This document shows, piece by piece, positions 32,985 to 43,200 of a DNA stretch of 52,525 nucleotides. The DNA comes from CAZBWE01 sp964495465 (GTDB lineage Bacteria; Planctomycetota; Phycisphaerae; Sedimentisphaerales; Anaerobacaceae). Position numbers and translations under genes: made by a program. Under the pieces are notes generated by a model. That model was not told where the DNA came from, did not search any database, and worked only from the letters and a program-made list of their open reading frames with translations. Where the stretch lies: contig CAZBWE010000007.1 of NCBI GenBank assembly GCA_964495465.1, forward strand, positions 1 to 52,525, given 5' to 3'. Every line of letters begins with the position of its first letter. The first letter of the stretch is position 1.

Positions 32985-34406
32985 ATGGAAAATGATTTCA
33001 ATAATTATCAGAGGGCTCTCAAGTTAGCCGAGGCGGGCCAGTATCAGCAGGCGCTGACCTGCATTCAGGAATATCTTCGCACTGCGCCTGATGATGCTCA
33101 GGCGCTGAACGATGTCGGAGCAATCCTCTACTGCCTTGGGCGTTCGGATGAGGCCATCGAGTTTTTTGTTAAAGCGAAAAATATTCAGGGCAGTTCTGCT
33201 GAAATAATCTGGAATTTGGTCGAAGCGCATTTGTCCGTTGGCAGAGCGGATGAAGTTGCGCCGCTTTTCGACCAGATGCAGAGCTTGGAGATATTGAACG
33301 CCGATGTGCTTAACAGAACTGCCAACGTATTCTTGGACCAGGGCAACAATGCCGGCGCGATCGAAACTCTGTTTCGCTCGCTTCAAATCTCCCCTGAGCA
33401 GGAGGTTCTGAAACCTATGATAGATTTGATTCGCAGCAAAAGGCCCAAGATAGCCTTCTTCTGCGGACTGACCGGTGATTTAAAGTTCCTGACAGACATT
33501 TACGAATTCACCAAATGTCGGTATGAGACACGTTTGTGTGAGAGCCAGGGTGTCGAGCAGATATATGAATTAATGAAATGGAGCGACATTTCCTGGTTTG
33601 AGTGGTGCACGGATCTTGCGGTAATGGTTTCGAAGCTGCCGAAGGTCTGCAAAAATATTGTCAGACTTCACCGTTTCGAGGCTTACAATGACTGGCCAAG
33701 CCAGGTCCAATGGGAAAATATTGATATGCTCATAACGGTTGGAAATTCGTTTGTCAGAGATGCTCTGCTTGAGCAGGTGCCCGATGTCGAAAATCGCACA
33801 AGGATTGTTACGATTCCCAATGGCGTTAACTTTGATAGGTTTAAGTTTTTTGGCAAACAGCGCGGTAAAAATCTTGCCTGTGTTGGTTATTTGAATATGA
33901 GAAAGAATCCTACGTTCCTTTTGCAGTGTATGCAAAAGCTGCACTATATCGACCCGGGCTACAGGCTGTTTTTTGCAGGAGCTTTCCAGGACAAAATGCT
34001 CGAGCAGTATATCAGATATATGGTGCAGGTGCTTGAGCTTACAGATGTGGTGTTCTTTGACGGCTGGCAGCAGGATTTAAATTCCTGGTTGCAGGATAAA
34101 CACTATGTTATTTCCGGCAGCATCGGGGAAAGCCAGGGTATGGGAGTCTTGGAAGGGATGGCCTGCGGCCTGAAACCGGTGGTTCATAATTTCCCCGGGG
34201 CTGACCAGATATTCCCTTCAGAATTTCTGTTCAATATTTCCGAAGAGTTTTGTCGGCAAATTCTCTCCGATGTTTATGAGCCGGAAAGATATCGAAGATT
34301 TGTCGAAGAAAATTACTCGCTGAAAAGTCAGTTGAAAAGAACAAACGACCTTTTCTCCCAGTTCGAAGCCGAAATAGATTCGAGTAAAATGTTAATTGAA
34401 AGCTGA
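32985..34406 (+). CDS. TPR-GT4 glycosyltransferase, first gene of the cluster
   Basis: A 473-residue protein. Residues about 1-150 are TPR helices (ALKLAEAGQYQQALTCIQEYL, LNRTANVFLDQGNNAGAIETL). The rest is a GT-B, family-4-like glycosyltransferase: IVTIPNGVNFDRF (typical GT4 linker), NLACVGYLNMRKNP, and the E-x7-E signature in GESQGMGVLEGMACG. It would transfer a sugar from a nucleotide donor with retention of configuration. TPR-linked glycosyltransferases often modify proteins. AAGGG precedes the ATG. Confidence 0.85.
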   Translation: MENDFNNYQRALKLAEAGQYQQALTCIQEYLRTAPDDAQALNDVGAILYCLGRSDEAIEFFVKAKNIQGSSAEIIWNLVEAHLSVGRADEVAPLFDQMQSLEILNADVLNRTANVFLDQGNNAGAIETLFRSLQISPEQEVLKPMIDLIRSKRPKIAFFCGLTGDLKFLTDIYEFTKCRYETRLCESQGVEQIYELMKWSDISWFEWCTDLAVMVSKLPKVCKNIVRLHRFEAYNDWPSQVQWENIDMLITVGNSFVRDALLEQVPDVENRTRIVTIPNGVNFDRFKFFGKQRGKNLACVGYLNMRKNPTFLLQCMQKLHYIDPGYRLFFAGAFQDKMLEQYIRYMVQVLELTDVVFFDGWQQDLNSWLQDKHYVISGSIGESQGMGVLEGMACGLKPVVHNFPGADQIFPSEFLFNISEEFCRQILSDVYEPERYRRFVEENYSLKSQLKRTNDLFSQFEAEIDSSKMLIES

Positions 34407-34422
34407 CTTTGATAGTCCTCCA

Positions 34423-35991
34423 ATGACAGATAACTATCAGAAAAAGGTTGGACCGGTTGTCAGTGTGCTTATCTCAACTTTTAACCGGCCCCGATATTTA
34501 ACTGAAGCACTGACCAGTATCGGACAGCAAAGCTACACGAATTTGCAGGTCATTGTTGTCAATGATGGGGGTGAGGATGTAAGAGATATAATTGATTCGT
34601 TTAACGACACTCGGCTGATATACATCAATGGTAAGGAAAATCGTGGAAAGGCCTTCTGTCTCAACCAGGCTCTAAGCAGAGCTGAAGGTAAATATATCGC
34701 CTATCTTGACGATGATGATTTATATTATCCCAATCATATCGAGACTCTGGTTGATATTCTTGAAAACCAAACCAATTGCCGGGTCGCATATAGTGACTTG
34801 TACAAAGTTAGTTGCAAGGTTATGCCTGACGGCAGTCGGCAGGTTCTCAGCAAGGTTGTAGAGGTTAGCAGGGACTTTGACCGCTTTTTAATGTTGTATT
34901 TTAACCACGTTTTGCATGTATCGATTATGCACGACAGAACGTTGCTCGAAAAAACCGGGCCTTATAATGAGGAGCTTAGGGTTTTGGTGGATTGGGATAT
35001 AACACGCCGGCTGGCTTTTTTCTCGGATTTTCAGCATGTAACTGAAATCACGGGCGAATATTACAATCCGGTTGACGAATGCGACAGAATATCGGTTCAG
35101 AGGCGTAAAGATATAGGCGGGTATCTTAAGAATGTCCAGACTATACGAACCACAAGGCCGCCCAAACCCTGGTCAAAAATCAGGGATTTATCTATAATTT
35201 TTGTTGCAGAGCAGATGGATGAACAGGCAAAGCGAGCTCTTAATTCTATCCGGCAGCACACCTTTTATCCGTATGAGATTTACCTGCCTCTGCCGCAGGT
35301 TGATTATGGGCGTTTGGGTATAGATATTCCGAATATTATCAACGTGCCGGTAGAATCAATCAAACCCCAGGCCCGGCGGATAGATAAGACACTTGCTCGG
35401 TGTGACGGAGAATACGTTGCTATAGTACCGAGCGGATTTCCAATAAGACAGTTTTGGTTGGAAGATTCCCTTTATGCTTTAATTAACAGTTCGTCCGGCC
35501 GGGAAGGACTTGAGCTGGAAGGTTCAACAGACAACCTGTGGGCGGTGGTAATAGAAAAAGATGTTCTTAAGAGCGCACGAAGAGATTTTTCATCTCAGAC
35601 AGTCCAGCAGTCTCTGAGAGCATCCGGTATTTCAATAAGGCGTGTGCTTGCTGACGAAATTCCTTTCCAGCTTGACCAGTTACTCGAACAGACCAGGTTG
35701 GCGGAGAAAAATGGCGAATTGGCGAAAGCATCTCGTATGTTTGAATATATCGCCGGGCATTACCAAAACCAACTGTGGATGAAGACACTGGCGGCAAGGG
35801 CTTTTTTTAATGCCGGCGACCTGAATAGAGCAGAGCAGTTATGCCGTGAACTCAACCGGCAACGACCGGTGGTGGACACACTTTTACTGGAAGCAAAAAT
35901 CAGGCAAGCAAAGAAAAATTTTGAGCCGGCAATCGGCTTGCTCGAGCAGGCAGAACAAATACTCGAAGGAAAAGAATTGCTATGGATATAA
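34423..35991 (+). CDS. GT2 glycosyltransferase with a second degenerate GT-like domain and TPR
   Basis: About 522 residues. The ATG at 34423 is chosen; a TTG at 34396 lies inside the previous gene. Residues about 10-240 are a family 2 GT-A domain (SVLISTFNRPRYLTEALTS, VIVVNDGG, IAYLDDDDLYYPNH with the DXD metal site). Residues about 245-400 look like a second, degenerate GT-A copy (LSIIFVAEQMDEQAKRALNS) with no DXD (VAIVPSGFP). The C-terminal part is TPR-like. It overlaps the next gene by 10 bases, which suggests coupling. It probably acts on the same substrate as its neighbours. Confidence 0.85.
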   Translation: MTDNYQKKVGPVVSVLISTFNRPRYLTEALTSIGQQSYTNLQVIVVNDGGEDVRDIIDSFNDTRLIYINGKENRGKAFCLNQALSRAEGKYIAYLDDDDLYYPNHIETLVDILENQTNCRVAYSDLYKVSCKVMPDGSRQVLSKVVEVSRDFDRFLMLYFNHVLHVSIMHDRTLLEKTGPYNEELRVLVDWDITRRLAFFSDFQHVTEITGEYYNPVDECDRISVQRRKDIGGYLKNVQTIRTTRPPKPWSKIRDLSIIFVAEQMDEQAKRALNSIRQHTFYPYEIYLPLPQVDYGRLGIDIPNIINVPVESIKPQARRIDKTLARCDGEYVAIVPSGFPIRQFWLEDSLYALINSSSGREGLELEGSTDNLWAVVIEKDVLKSARRDFSSQTVQQSLRASGISIRRVLADEIPFQLDQLLEQTRLAEKNGELAKASRMFEYIAGHYQNQLWMKTLAARAFFNAGDLNRAEQLCRELNRQRPVVDTLLLEAKIRQAKKNFEPAIGLLEQAEQILEGKELLWI

Positions 35992-36659
35992 CAGAAAACG
36001 GCATTGACCAGGAAATGCAATCTTATGATAAGTCCCGAAATGCGAAATATCAGCAGGATGACGTAAATCAGCACTATGAAGTTTTGCAGGAGCTTGGTGA
36101 TTGCTACTGCTCCGTCGGCAATTACGCACAGGCACAACAAAGCTACGAAAAAGCAGCCACATTAGCACCTGATGAATCTGGACCTTATGTCGGTCTTGGA
36201 GTGGTGGCCTTGCAGAGAAATCTTCTGGACGATGCTGAAGTAGCTTTCAGGGTTGCTTGTCGGCTGGACAACAATTGTGCCAAGGCCTATGCCGGACTGG
36301 CTATGGTTGCTCAGCAGAGGGCCGATTACGAGCAGGCCTTTAAAATGTATCTTAAATCTCTTGAGCTGGATAGTGATAATTTGATAGCTCTTCTTGGTTT
36401 ATTTCAGGCATCCTGCCGGATGGGGACTTTTGCGAAGGTTATTTACTATCTGGAAGTGTATTTGAATATGCACCCGGGTGATACTTCCGTTATGTTTCCG
36501 CTGGCAGCATTGTATATGAAGGACGGCAGATTTGAGCAGGCCAAAAAGCTCCTTGTGGACCTTCTGGCTTTAGACCCTGACAACAAAGATGCGATAAATC
36601 TGCTGGAGGAAGCCGAGCACAATCTGGCCCAAGAAAGGCAGGCAGGAGCACAAATCTAA
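35982..36659 (+). CDS. TPR protein of the glycosylation cluster
   Basis: A 225-residue protein made of TPR-like helix pairs (LQELGDCYCSVGNYAQAQQSYEKAA, AYAGLAMVAQQRADYEQAFKMYLKS, AALYMKDGRFEQAKKLLVDLL). No signal peptide or membrane helix, hence cytoplasmic. It could hold the glycosyltransferases or the acceptor flagellar protein. It overlaps both neighbours at its ends (10 bases and the ATG shared with the stop), so the genes are tightly linked. Confidence 0.85.
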   Translation: MDITENGIDQEMQSYDKSRNAKYQQDDVNQHYEVLQELGDCYCSVGNYAQAQQSYEKAATLAPDESGPYVGLGVVALQRNLLDDAEVAFRVACRLDNNCAKAYAGLAMVAQQRADYEQAFKMYLKSLELDSDNLIALLGLFQASCRMGTFAKVIYYLEVYLNMHPGDTSVMFPLAALYMKDGRFEQAKKLLVDLLALDPDNKDAINLLEEAEHNLAQERQAGAQI

Positions 36660-36991
36660 TGAGTATTAATAAAGCTGATGTTGTCGCGGATAAACAGATA
36701 CGACTTTTAGATGGGCTGCAAAGTCTTTTGGAAGAGCAGATAGAGATGGTTCAGCACGGCGATATCGACGGCATCGAGGCCTTAAGCAAACAAACGAATT
36801 CTCTCGTGGGAAAATGTGTCCAGAGCGGAATTCTCGAGAGAGCCGACTTTGAAAGTCAACGGGAGAAATTGAAAAAACTATACGAGCAGTTATCTTTGGC
36901 CCTGTCGGATCAGAAAACCGAAACGGGCGAACAGCTAAGTCGGATTCGCAGGGGCAAAAAAACCATAGCGGCTTATCGAGGCAATATTTAG
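36659..36991 (+). CDS. FliT/FlgN-like helical chaperone candidate
   Basis: A 110-residue all-helical protein without hydrophobic segments. LLDGLQSLLEEQIEMVQHGDIDGIEALSKQ has the look of the first helix pair of FlgN/FliT chaperones (a gdi-x-x-l pattern after a Gln/Glu-rich helix). An N-terminal heptad region and a basic tail (RRGKKTIAAYRGN) follow. A separate FlgN candidate lies before flgK. FliT binds FliD, and fliD lies downstream of this cluster, which makes FliT a fair guess. Confidence is moderate. Confidence 0.55.
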   Translation: MSINKADVVADKQIRLLDGLQSLLEEQIEMVQHGDIDGIEALSKQTNSLVGKCVQSGILERADFESQREKLKKLYEQLSLALSDQKTETGEQLSRIRRGKKTIAAYRGNI

Positions 36992-37057
36992 CTCCGATTA
37001 AACGAGAGCTGGACAACGAGGTTGAATAACTAAGCTTAAATCGGGAACATAAATCGA

Positions 37058-37690
37058 ATGGTAGTAATATCTCATAGAGGATACTGGAAAGATATTGCCG
37101 AAAAAAATCAGATGGTTGCGTTTGAACGGTCTTTTGCTATGGGTTTCGGGACCGAGACCGACATCAGGGACTATAGGGATGAGCTTGTAATCAGTCATAA
37201 TATTGCGAATCGGGACTGTATAAGCGCCGGAAGTTTTTTTGAGCTGTATTGTGGATTTGGCAGGGGGTTGCCTCTGGCTCTTAACATTAAGGCCGATGGA
37301 TTGCAGCATAGACTCAAGGCCCTGCTCGAGAAATATGGAGTAGAGAACTATTTTGTTTTTGATATGTCCGTTCCAGACGGGCTGGGTTATTTACAGCAGG
37401 GCTTTAAGGTCTTTACAAGGCAGAGTGAGTATGAATGTCAGCCGAGTTTTTATGAGCAGGCAGATGGAGTATGGCTGGACGAGTTTCATAAGCACTGGTC
37501 TGATGAGTCTGTTATAGCAGGGCACATAAACACGGGTAAAAAGGTGTGTATCGTTTCGCCGGAAATTCATGGCAGGGAAAATCAATCGGAATGGAGCCAT
37601 TACAGAGCGATTGATGAAAAACTAAATAATGAGAAACTGATGATTTGCACGGACCGGCCTGAGAAAGCAAAGGAATTTTTCGATGCGTAA
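37058..37690 (+). CDS. Glycerophosphodiester phosphodiesterase (GDPD) family protein
   Basis: A 210-residue TIM-barrel-like protein. Catalytic motifs of the family are visible: SHRG (residues about 5-8), then GTETDIR (Glu-x-Asp metal ligands, about 31-37) and VISHN (His). The usual family reaction is hydrolysis of a glycerophosphodiester, but such genes also appear beside HAD and nucleotidyltransferase genes in surface-sugar clusters, where the substrate is likely another phosphodiester. It overlaps the HAD gene by 8 bases. Confidence 0.8.
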   Translation: MVVISHRGYWKDIAEKNQMVAFERSFAMGFGTETDIRDYRDELVISHNIANRDCISAGSFFELYCGFGRGLPLALNIKADGLQHRLKALLEKYGVENYFVFDMSVPDGLGYLQQGFKVFTRQSEYECQPSFYEQADGVWLDEFHKHWSDESVIAGHINTGKKVCIVSPEIHGRENQSEWSHYRAIDEKLNNEKLMICTDRPEKAKEFFDA

Positions 37691-38360
37691 GATAAAAGCG
37701 GTGATATTCGATATGGATGGTGTCCTGATTGACGCAAAAGAGTGGCATTATGAGGCGTTGAACAGGGCTTTGAAGCCATTTGGTATGGAGATAAGCAGAT
37801 ATGACCATTTGGTTACATACGATGGACTGCCGACGCAGAAAAAGCTGGAGATGCTGTCGCTGGAGATGGGGCTTCCGAGCCGGCTTCATAGTTTTATTAA
37901 TGACCTGAAGCAGCAGTACACTATGGAGTTGGCCTATACGCGGTGCAGGCCGGTGTTCTATCATGAATATGCTTTGAGCAAATTGCACAGTGAGGGATAT
38001 CGGCTGGTTGTCTGTTCCAACTCAATAAGGAAAAGCGTTGAGACAATGGTGACCAAGGCCAACCTTATTCAGTATCTTGATTTTTATCTTTCGAATCAGG
38101 ATATTTCGGAGCCGAAGCCCAGCCCCGAGATATACATTGCGGCGATTGAACGGCTTGGCCTGGAGCCCGGCGAGTGCCTGATAGTGGAAGATAACGAAAA
38201 AGGTATCAAGGCGGCTCTATCCAGCGGAGCACATCTGTTGCAGGTCAACGACGTCGAGGATGTTAATTACCTGAATATCATAAGCCGGATTCGAGAGATA
38301 GAGGATGAGACTAATGTTGAATATCTTAATGCCCATAGGAGCGAAGTCAACGTTTTTTGA
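37683..38360 (+). CDS. HAD-superfamily hydrolase, beta-phosphoglucomutase-like
   Basis: A 225-residue protein. Motif I is FDMDGVLID (residues about 8-16, nucleophile Asp and acid-base Asp), motif II VCSNS, motif III Lys in SEPKPSPEIY, and motif IV VEDNEKGIKAA. The cap domain follows motif I. This arrangement is typical of beta-phosphoglucomutase and of small sugar-phosphate phosphatases. Next to two sugar nucleotidyltransferases it likely acts on a sugar phosphate, but substrate is unknown. Confidence 0.85.
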   Translation: MRKIKAVIFDMDGVLIDAKEWHYEALNRALKPFGMEISRYDHLVTYDGLPTQKKLEMLSLEMGLPSRLHSFINDLKQQYTMELAYTRCRPVFYHEYALSKLHSEGYRLVVCSNSIRKSVETMVTKANLIQYLDFYLSNQDISEPKPSPEIYIAAIERLGLEPGECLIVEDNEKGIKAALSSGAHLLQVNDVEDVNYLNIISRIREIEDETNVEYLNAHRSEVNVF

Positions 38361-39048
38361 CTCGCCTGAATATCCGTTCGCAAAACCTCTCATTGAAATT
38401 GGCGGCAAGTCGATGGTTCAATTGGCGGTCGAAAACCTCAATACTATCGGCAGAGAGAAAAAGTTTATCTTTGTGGTCAGGATGGAAGACTGTTTGAAAT
38501 ATCATCTGGACAATGTTCTGAAGCTGGTAGCCGATGGGAACTGCGAAATCGTGCGTTTACGCTCTGATACGGCAGGAGCGGCGTGCAGTGCGCTTATGGC
38601 AATAGAATATATTGATAATGATGAGCCGCTGGTGATATCAAACAGTGACCAGATTATTGAGGAGGACCTTAATCACATTCTGAATCACTTCGAGTCCAGA
38701 AATTTGGATGCGGCTGTGATATGTTTTGAGACCATCCATCCCCGCTGGTCTTACGTCAGACTGGATGGCGCCGGCAAAATTGTCGAGTCTGCTGAAAAGA
38801 AACCCCTTAGCAAGCTTGCAATAGCTGGCTTCTACTACTTCAAAAAGGGGCGTTATTTCGTCAGTGCTGCTATGGAGAGCATAAAGAAAAATGCCGGCAT
38901 CGATGGCGTGTTTTACATTGCCCCGACCCTGAACGAAATGGTGTTGGAGAATATGAACCTTGAGACATACGTAATTTCCAATAAAAACTATCATACATTC
39001 TATATGCCTCAAAAAATAAAAGATTACGAACAGAGCATAAGGTTATAA
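38314..39048 (+). CDS. Nucleotidyltransferase paralogue with a degenerate signature loop
   Basis: About 244 residues from the ATG at 38314 (MLNILMPIG), chosen because it aligns with its paralogue at 39423 and has GAGG 9 bases upstream. It is a GT-A-type sugar-1-phosphate nucleotidyltransferase fold: FAKPLIEIGGKSMV, then VISNSDQ (the DXD-like site) and IAGFYYFKKG. The loop that in active enzymes reads G-x-G-x-R-F is here GAKSTFF, so activity is doubtful; it may be a regulatory partner. Confidence 0.8.
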   Translation: MLNILMPIGAKSTFFDSPEYPFAKPLIEIGGKSMVQLAVENLNTIGREKKFIFVVRMEDCLKYHLDNVLKLVADGNCEIVRLRSDTAGAACSALMAIEYIDNDEPLVISNSDQIIEEDLNHILNHFESRNLDAAVICFETIHPRWSYVRLDGAGKIVESAEKKPLSKLAIAGFYYFKKGRYFVSAAMESIKKNAGIDGVFYIAPTLNEMVLENMNLETYVISNKNYHTFYMPQKIKDYEQSIRL

Positions 39049-39094
39049 TCTTTGTGAAAGACGTAACTCGTCCGGATATTGCCGGGGAATAATT

Positions 39095-39421
39095 GTGAAA
39101 GAGGCCAAACTGAAAGATATGGTGAATGGTTGGTTCGTAGGCAATTTTGAGCCGTCTCTTTACAAAACCACCGATGTGGAAGTTGCAGTTAAAAGTTACA
39201 AGGCAGGCGACAGCGAGCAAATGCATTATCACAAAATTGCTACCGAAATATCAGTGGTGATATGTGGTGCCGTTGAAATGAACGGCATTGTCTGCAAAAA
39301 AGGCGACATTATCGTGATGGAGCCGGGCGAAGCCACGGATTTCAAAGCGCTGGAAGATGCTATTAACGTTGTTGTTAAAATCCCGGGCGCCAATAACGAC
39401 AAATACGAGAGTGGTCAATAG
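39095..39421 (+). CDS. Small cupin-fold protein
   Basis: A 108-residue protein starting with GTG at 39095. Cupin motif 1, MHYHKIATEISVVICG, retains H-x-H and the Glu. Motif 2, GDIIVMEPGEATDF, has Asp in place of the usual His. Single-domain cupins in sugar clusters are often isomerases or epimerases, or sugar-binding proteins. It lies between the two nucleotidyltransferases, 1 base before the second. Confidence 0.75.
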   Translation: MKEAKLKDMVNGWFVGNFEPSLYKTTDVEVAVKSYKAGDSEQMHYHKIATEISVVICGAVEMNGIVCKKGDIIVMEPGEATDFKALEDAINVVVKIPGANNDKYESGQ

Positions 39422-39422
39422 T

Positions 39423-40196
39423 ATGCTGAATATCGTTATACCTATGGCCGGCAGGGGCAGTCGTTTTTTGGACGCCGGATATACCCTGCCAAAACCTTTG
39501 ATTCCGGTCAGGGGCATCCCTATGGTTCGGCTTGTTATTGATAATTTGCGCCCTTTGCAGGAGCACAAGTTCATTTTCGTCTGTTCGAGCGAGGATGCGC
39601 AAAAATATCATATTGGTCAAAAGCTTGAAGCTTGGGCGCCAGATTGCAGAATTGTTTTAACAAACGAAGTAACCGAAGGCGCTGCCTGCACCGTGTTGTT
39701 GGCAAAGCATTATATTGACAACGATACGCCCCTGATGATTGCTAATAGCGACCAATGGGTTGACATTGATATTAACCGGTATTTGGAAGTTATGGAGATT
39801 TCCGGCGCTGATGGACTTATTATGACTATGTGGGCGGATGACCCTAAATGGTCGTATCTTTGTTTTGATGAAGCAGGAGAAATTCATGCCGTCGTTGAAA
39901 AGCAAGTTGTCTCTAATGAAGCCACTGTTGGGGTTTACAATTATCGTCGCGGCGATGATTTTGTCCGTGCAGCGGAAAGGATGATTGCTAAAAATTTGAG
40001 GGTGAATAACGAGTTTTATGTTGCCCCGGCTTATAATGAGATGATTGCAGATGGAATGGAAATTATTTATTACAACGTTGGCCGGGAGACAGATGGAATG
40101 TATGGATTAGGAATTCCGTCGGATTTGGAAAAGTTCGAGGAATTGCCTGTATCAGAAAAAGCCGTTCGACCGTTTACCGAAAAGATTTTATCGTAA
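39423..40196 (+). CDS. Sugar-1-phosphate nucleotidyltransferase
   Basis: About 257 residues from the ATG at 39423. The N-terminal signature IPMAGRGSRFLDAGYTLPKPLIPV is complete, with the G-x-G-x-R-F loop and the PKPL motif that bind the NTP. IANSDQW holds the metal-binding Asp. This fits nucleotide-sugar synthesis from a sugar 1-phosphate. Substrate cannot be read from the sequence. It is the active-looking partner of the paralogue at 38314. Confidence 0.88.
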   Translation: MLNIVIPMAGRGSRFLDAGYTLPKPLIPVRGIPMVRLVIDNLRPLQEHKFIFVCSSEDAQKYHIGQKLEAWAPDCRIVLTNEVTEGAACTVLLAKHYIDNDTPLMIANSDQWVDIDINRYLEVMEISGADGLIMTMWADDPKWSYLCFDEAGEIHAVVEKQVVSNEATVGVYNYRRGDDFVRAAERMIAKNLRVNNEFYVAPAYNEMIADGMEIIYYNVGRETDGMYGLGIPSDLEKFEELPVSEKAVRPFTEKILS

Positions 40197-40243
40197 TTCC
40201 AATATTGCAGGATAAGTATAACTGTGATGGGCAATAGAAATAC

Positions 40244-43200
40244 GTGGTAGAAAACAACGATATGCCGTTACCAACACAGAAAATCTATTCGCCTGGGGCT
40301 CGTGTCCCTCAGGATTTCCGTATACTTTCCCGCTGCGCCTGTCTTGGCAACTACGTATTGCGGCAGTTGGGATGGGAAAGTTCTGCTCAGAATCACCAAA
40401 AATCCCGCGTGGACTATCTGCTCGACCTAGCAGAGAGACCAGAAGTCAAACCGGAAGTACAGATTATCGAACAACATTTGCTCCGAAAGGATATTCTGAC
40501 TTTTATTGAGCAGCAGCAACATGATTTTTTTCAATATCAGCGGCCGAATGTCATTTTTATGGATTCCTTTTCGGAGTTAACCGACCAGTTGTTTGTGCAT
40601 CGAAAGGAAAAATGGCATTTTTTGGCTAACTACTCTGATATTGACCATAGCAGCAGCTTTGAGCAATCATTTGAATGTTGGGATTTGTTAAAGCTGGATG
40701 GCCTGGAATCGTTGTATCGCACTTTTTTTTCTAGACTGCGAACTGTATATCCGGATGTCCCTGTCGTATTTCTTCATTTCCCGACAACGCTGGACCGACG
40801 AAAGAAATTTAAGGAACGGGCAGCTGCTATTAAACAGGCCGTCGAACTTATAAGCGGCGAGTTTGAAAACCTGTATTCTTTAAGCATCGCGGACAATATC
40901 GTTCACGAGCCCGAAGAATGTACTTATGAAGAGTTGAAAGATTTTCCGTACCATTACCATCAGGATGTCTATAAAACTTTTGCACAGCAGATACTCTCTT
41001 TAGGAATTGGGCACGGCGGTAAACCATATAAGTTAAATCAAGTTTCATATTCCAAGCTGAAAAATGAATACAAATTTATGACTGCTGATATGGATGAAAA
41101 CGGTTTTGTTACGAAACATGTGCAGACTGGTGAGTCCGACCTGCAGTTGAAACAGGCCCAGATTGACAGACTTGAGTGGATTGGCGATACCGGTGTCTCT
41201 GATGAGTCCGGCGGATGGACGTTTGGAATAATAACAAACGGCAAACGCGATGAGTGGGTGAATGAACTTATCGAAAGTATTATAGTCCAGAAAATACCGA
41301 AATATGAGATTATCGTTTGCGGGACATACGCCAATTCATCCAAATATCTTGTGAGATACATCGAGTTTAATGAAAACGATGACAAGGGATGGTTGACTAA
41401 GAAAAAGAATATCGTCATAGCAAATGCTGCTTATGAGAACGTCTGTATTTTCCACGACCGCATCAGGTTGGCCGCCGGTTGGTACGAGGGAATGAAAAAG
41501 TTCGGCGATGACTGGGCAGTCCAGTATTGCGGGACATTTTCACCTGACGGCAGAGAAGAACACAGCGATGCGATGGTTGCGACTGCGATAAACGGTAAAT
41601 ACCTGGGCTGTAATTTAGACCACAATGATTGGGACCCCACAATGTGGATCGACGGTGCGCAGATTATTGCGATAAAAACATTGTTGCTGAAATACAACTT
41701 GGATGAGGACCTCTTCCATTGTGAGGGTGAAGATGTTGAATGGTGCCGTAGAGTTCAGCAGGCAGGATTCAAAATAAAGTTTAATCCTTACAGTGTTCTT
41801 TTTAACGTTTGCAAGAAAAAAGTTACTGAAAACTTCGATAGAAACACGATGACCGCGATTGCTCATCCCAGCAGATATACCGATATTTTTAAGTTGTGTT
41901 TGATAAGCGCCGCGGATTATGGGGGTTGCAGCAGCAGAACTATCCGGGAAATACTGCATGCGGAAGAAAAATTGCAGAAACTTGAGCAGGAAAAACTTGC
42001 CGATTTGGTCGCAACAAGACGGGCTTTTTATGCCGAGCCGTTGTATGTGTTTTGGAGCGGATTGTCTCTGGAGGCACAAGGGCAATACCGGCAGGCATCG
42101 GATGAATATAAACGGGCTATTAATCTTGGGCTTGACCACTGGCGAATCAAATTTTATCTTGCCCGCTCCGAATATGCTCAGGGCAATATTAAAGTCGCCG
42201 AAGAAATTAAAAATGAAATTATTCGGGCACATCCGCGGGACGACCTGATAAGCAGACTTTTTGCCGGTTTGCAGCAAGTCTGTAAGACCGGGCCTCAGCA
42301 GCATACTCAGCTGCTTAGTAAAAGAATAAGGCAAATTTCACCAGCCATTACTGATAGTAATTCGCAGGCCGAAACACAGTGGCTTCAATATAAAAACAAT
42401 ATTCGAGAAATGATATTAAACGGTGATTTAAATAATTTTCTCAACTGGAAAGTTATTACTGCAACGATGTTCCACGAGGCCAATATTGAGGAGCTGCGTT
42501 TTCTGCAGAGTCTGCCCGATTGGAGCAGATGGCAAAAGGCCCTTCGAGAGTCACCCGTAGGCAATCCAAAGCGATATAAGGCATATCCTGAAAGCAGCGG
42601 CAATCTTATACACCACGCATATACTCTTGCCCAGTTAGAGCAAAAAAGCCGGTGTGGGATAGAACAGCTGCCTGAGATTGTTGAATTTGGAGGCGGCTAT
42701 GGAAGTATGTGCAGACTGGCTTATCAGCTGGGTTTTAAAGGACGCTATATTATTTACGACCTGCCGGAATTTACTGCACTACAGGAATACTTTCTTAGCT
42801 GCATAGGTTTCGGTCCTTACATCAGCTACAACGATATATCTGATGTCCCAACGGGCATAGTTTTACTTTCTGATATGAGCAAACTATCTGAGCAGCTAAA
42901 TTACAAAGCCACAGGCCGTGTCTTTATTGCGGCCTGGTCGATAAGTGAAACGCCTATAGAAGTCAGGAATAATGTATTTAACCTGGTTTCGGGAGCAGAC
43001 TATTATTTGATTGCTTATCAGGATAAGTTTGGCGAGGTGGACAACTCAAGCTATTTTTCCAACTTAGCAGGAAGTAAAACAGATGTTGTATGGACGCAAT
43101 ACCCGATTGCACATCTGCCTGGCAATCATTATCTGATTGGACAAAAGAAATCGTTGCATATTGCAGAACCGGATGGTGACAGGTCTTATATTCCCGGCTC

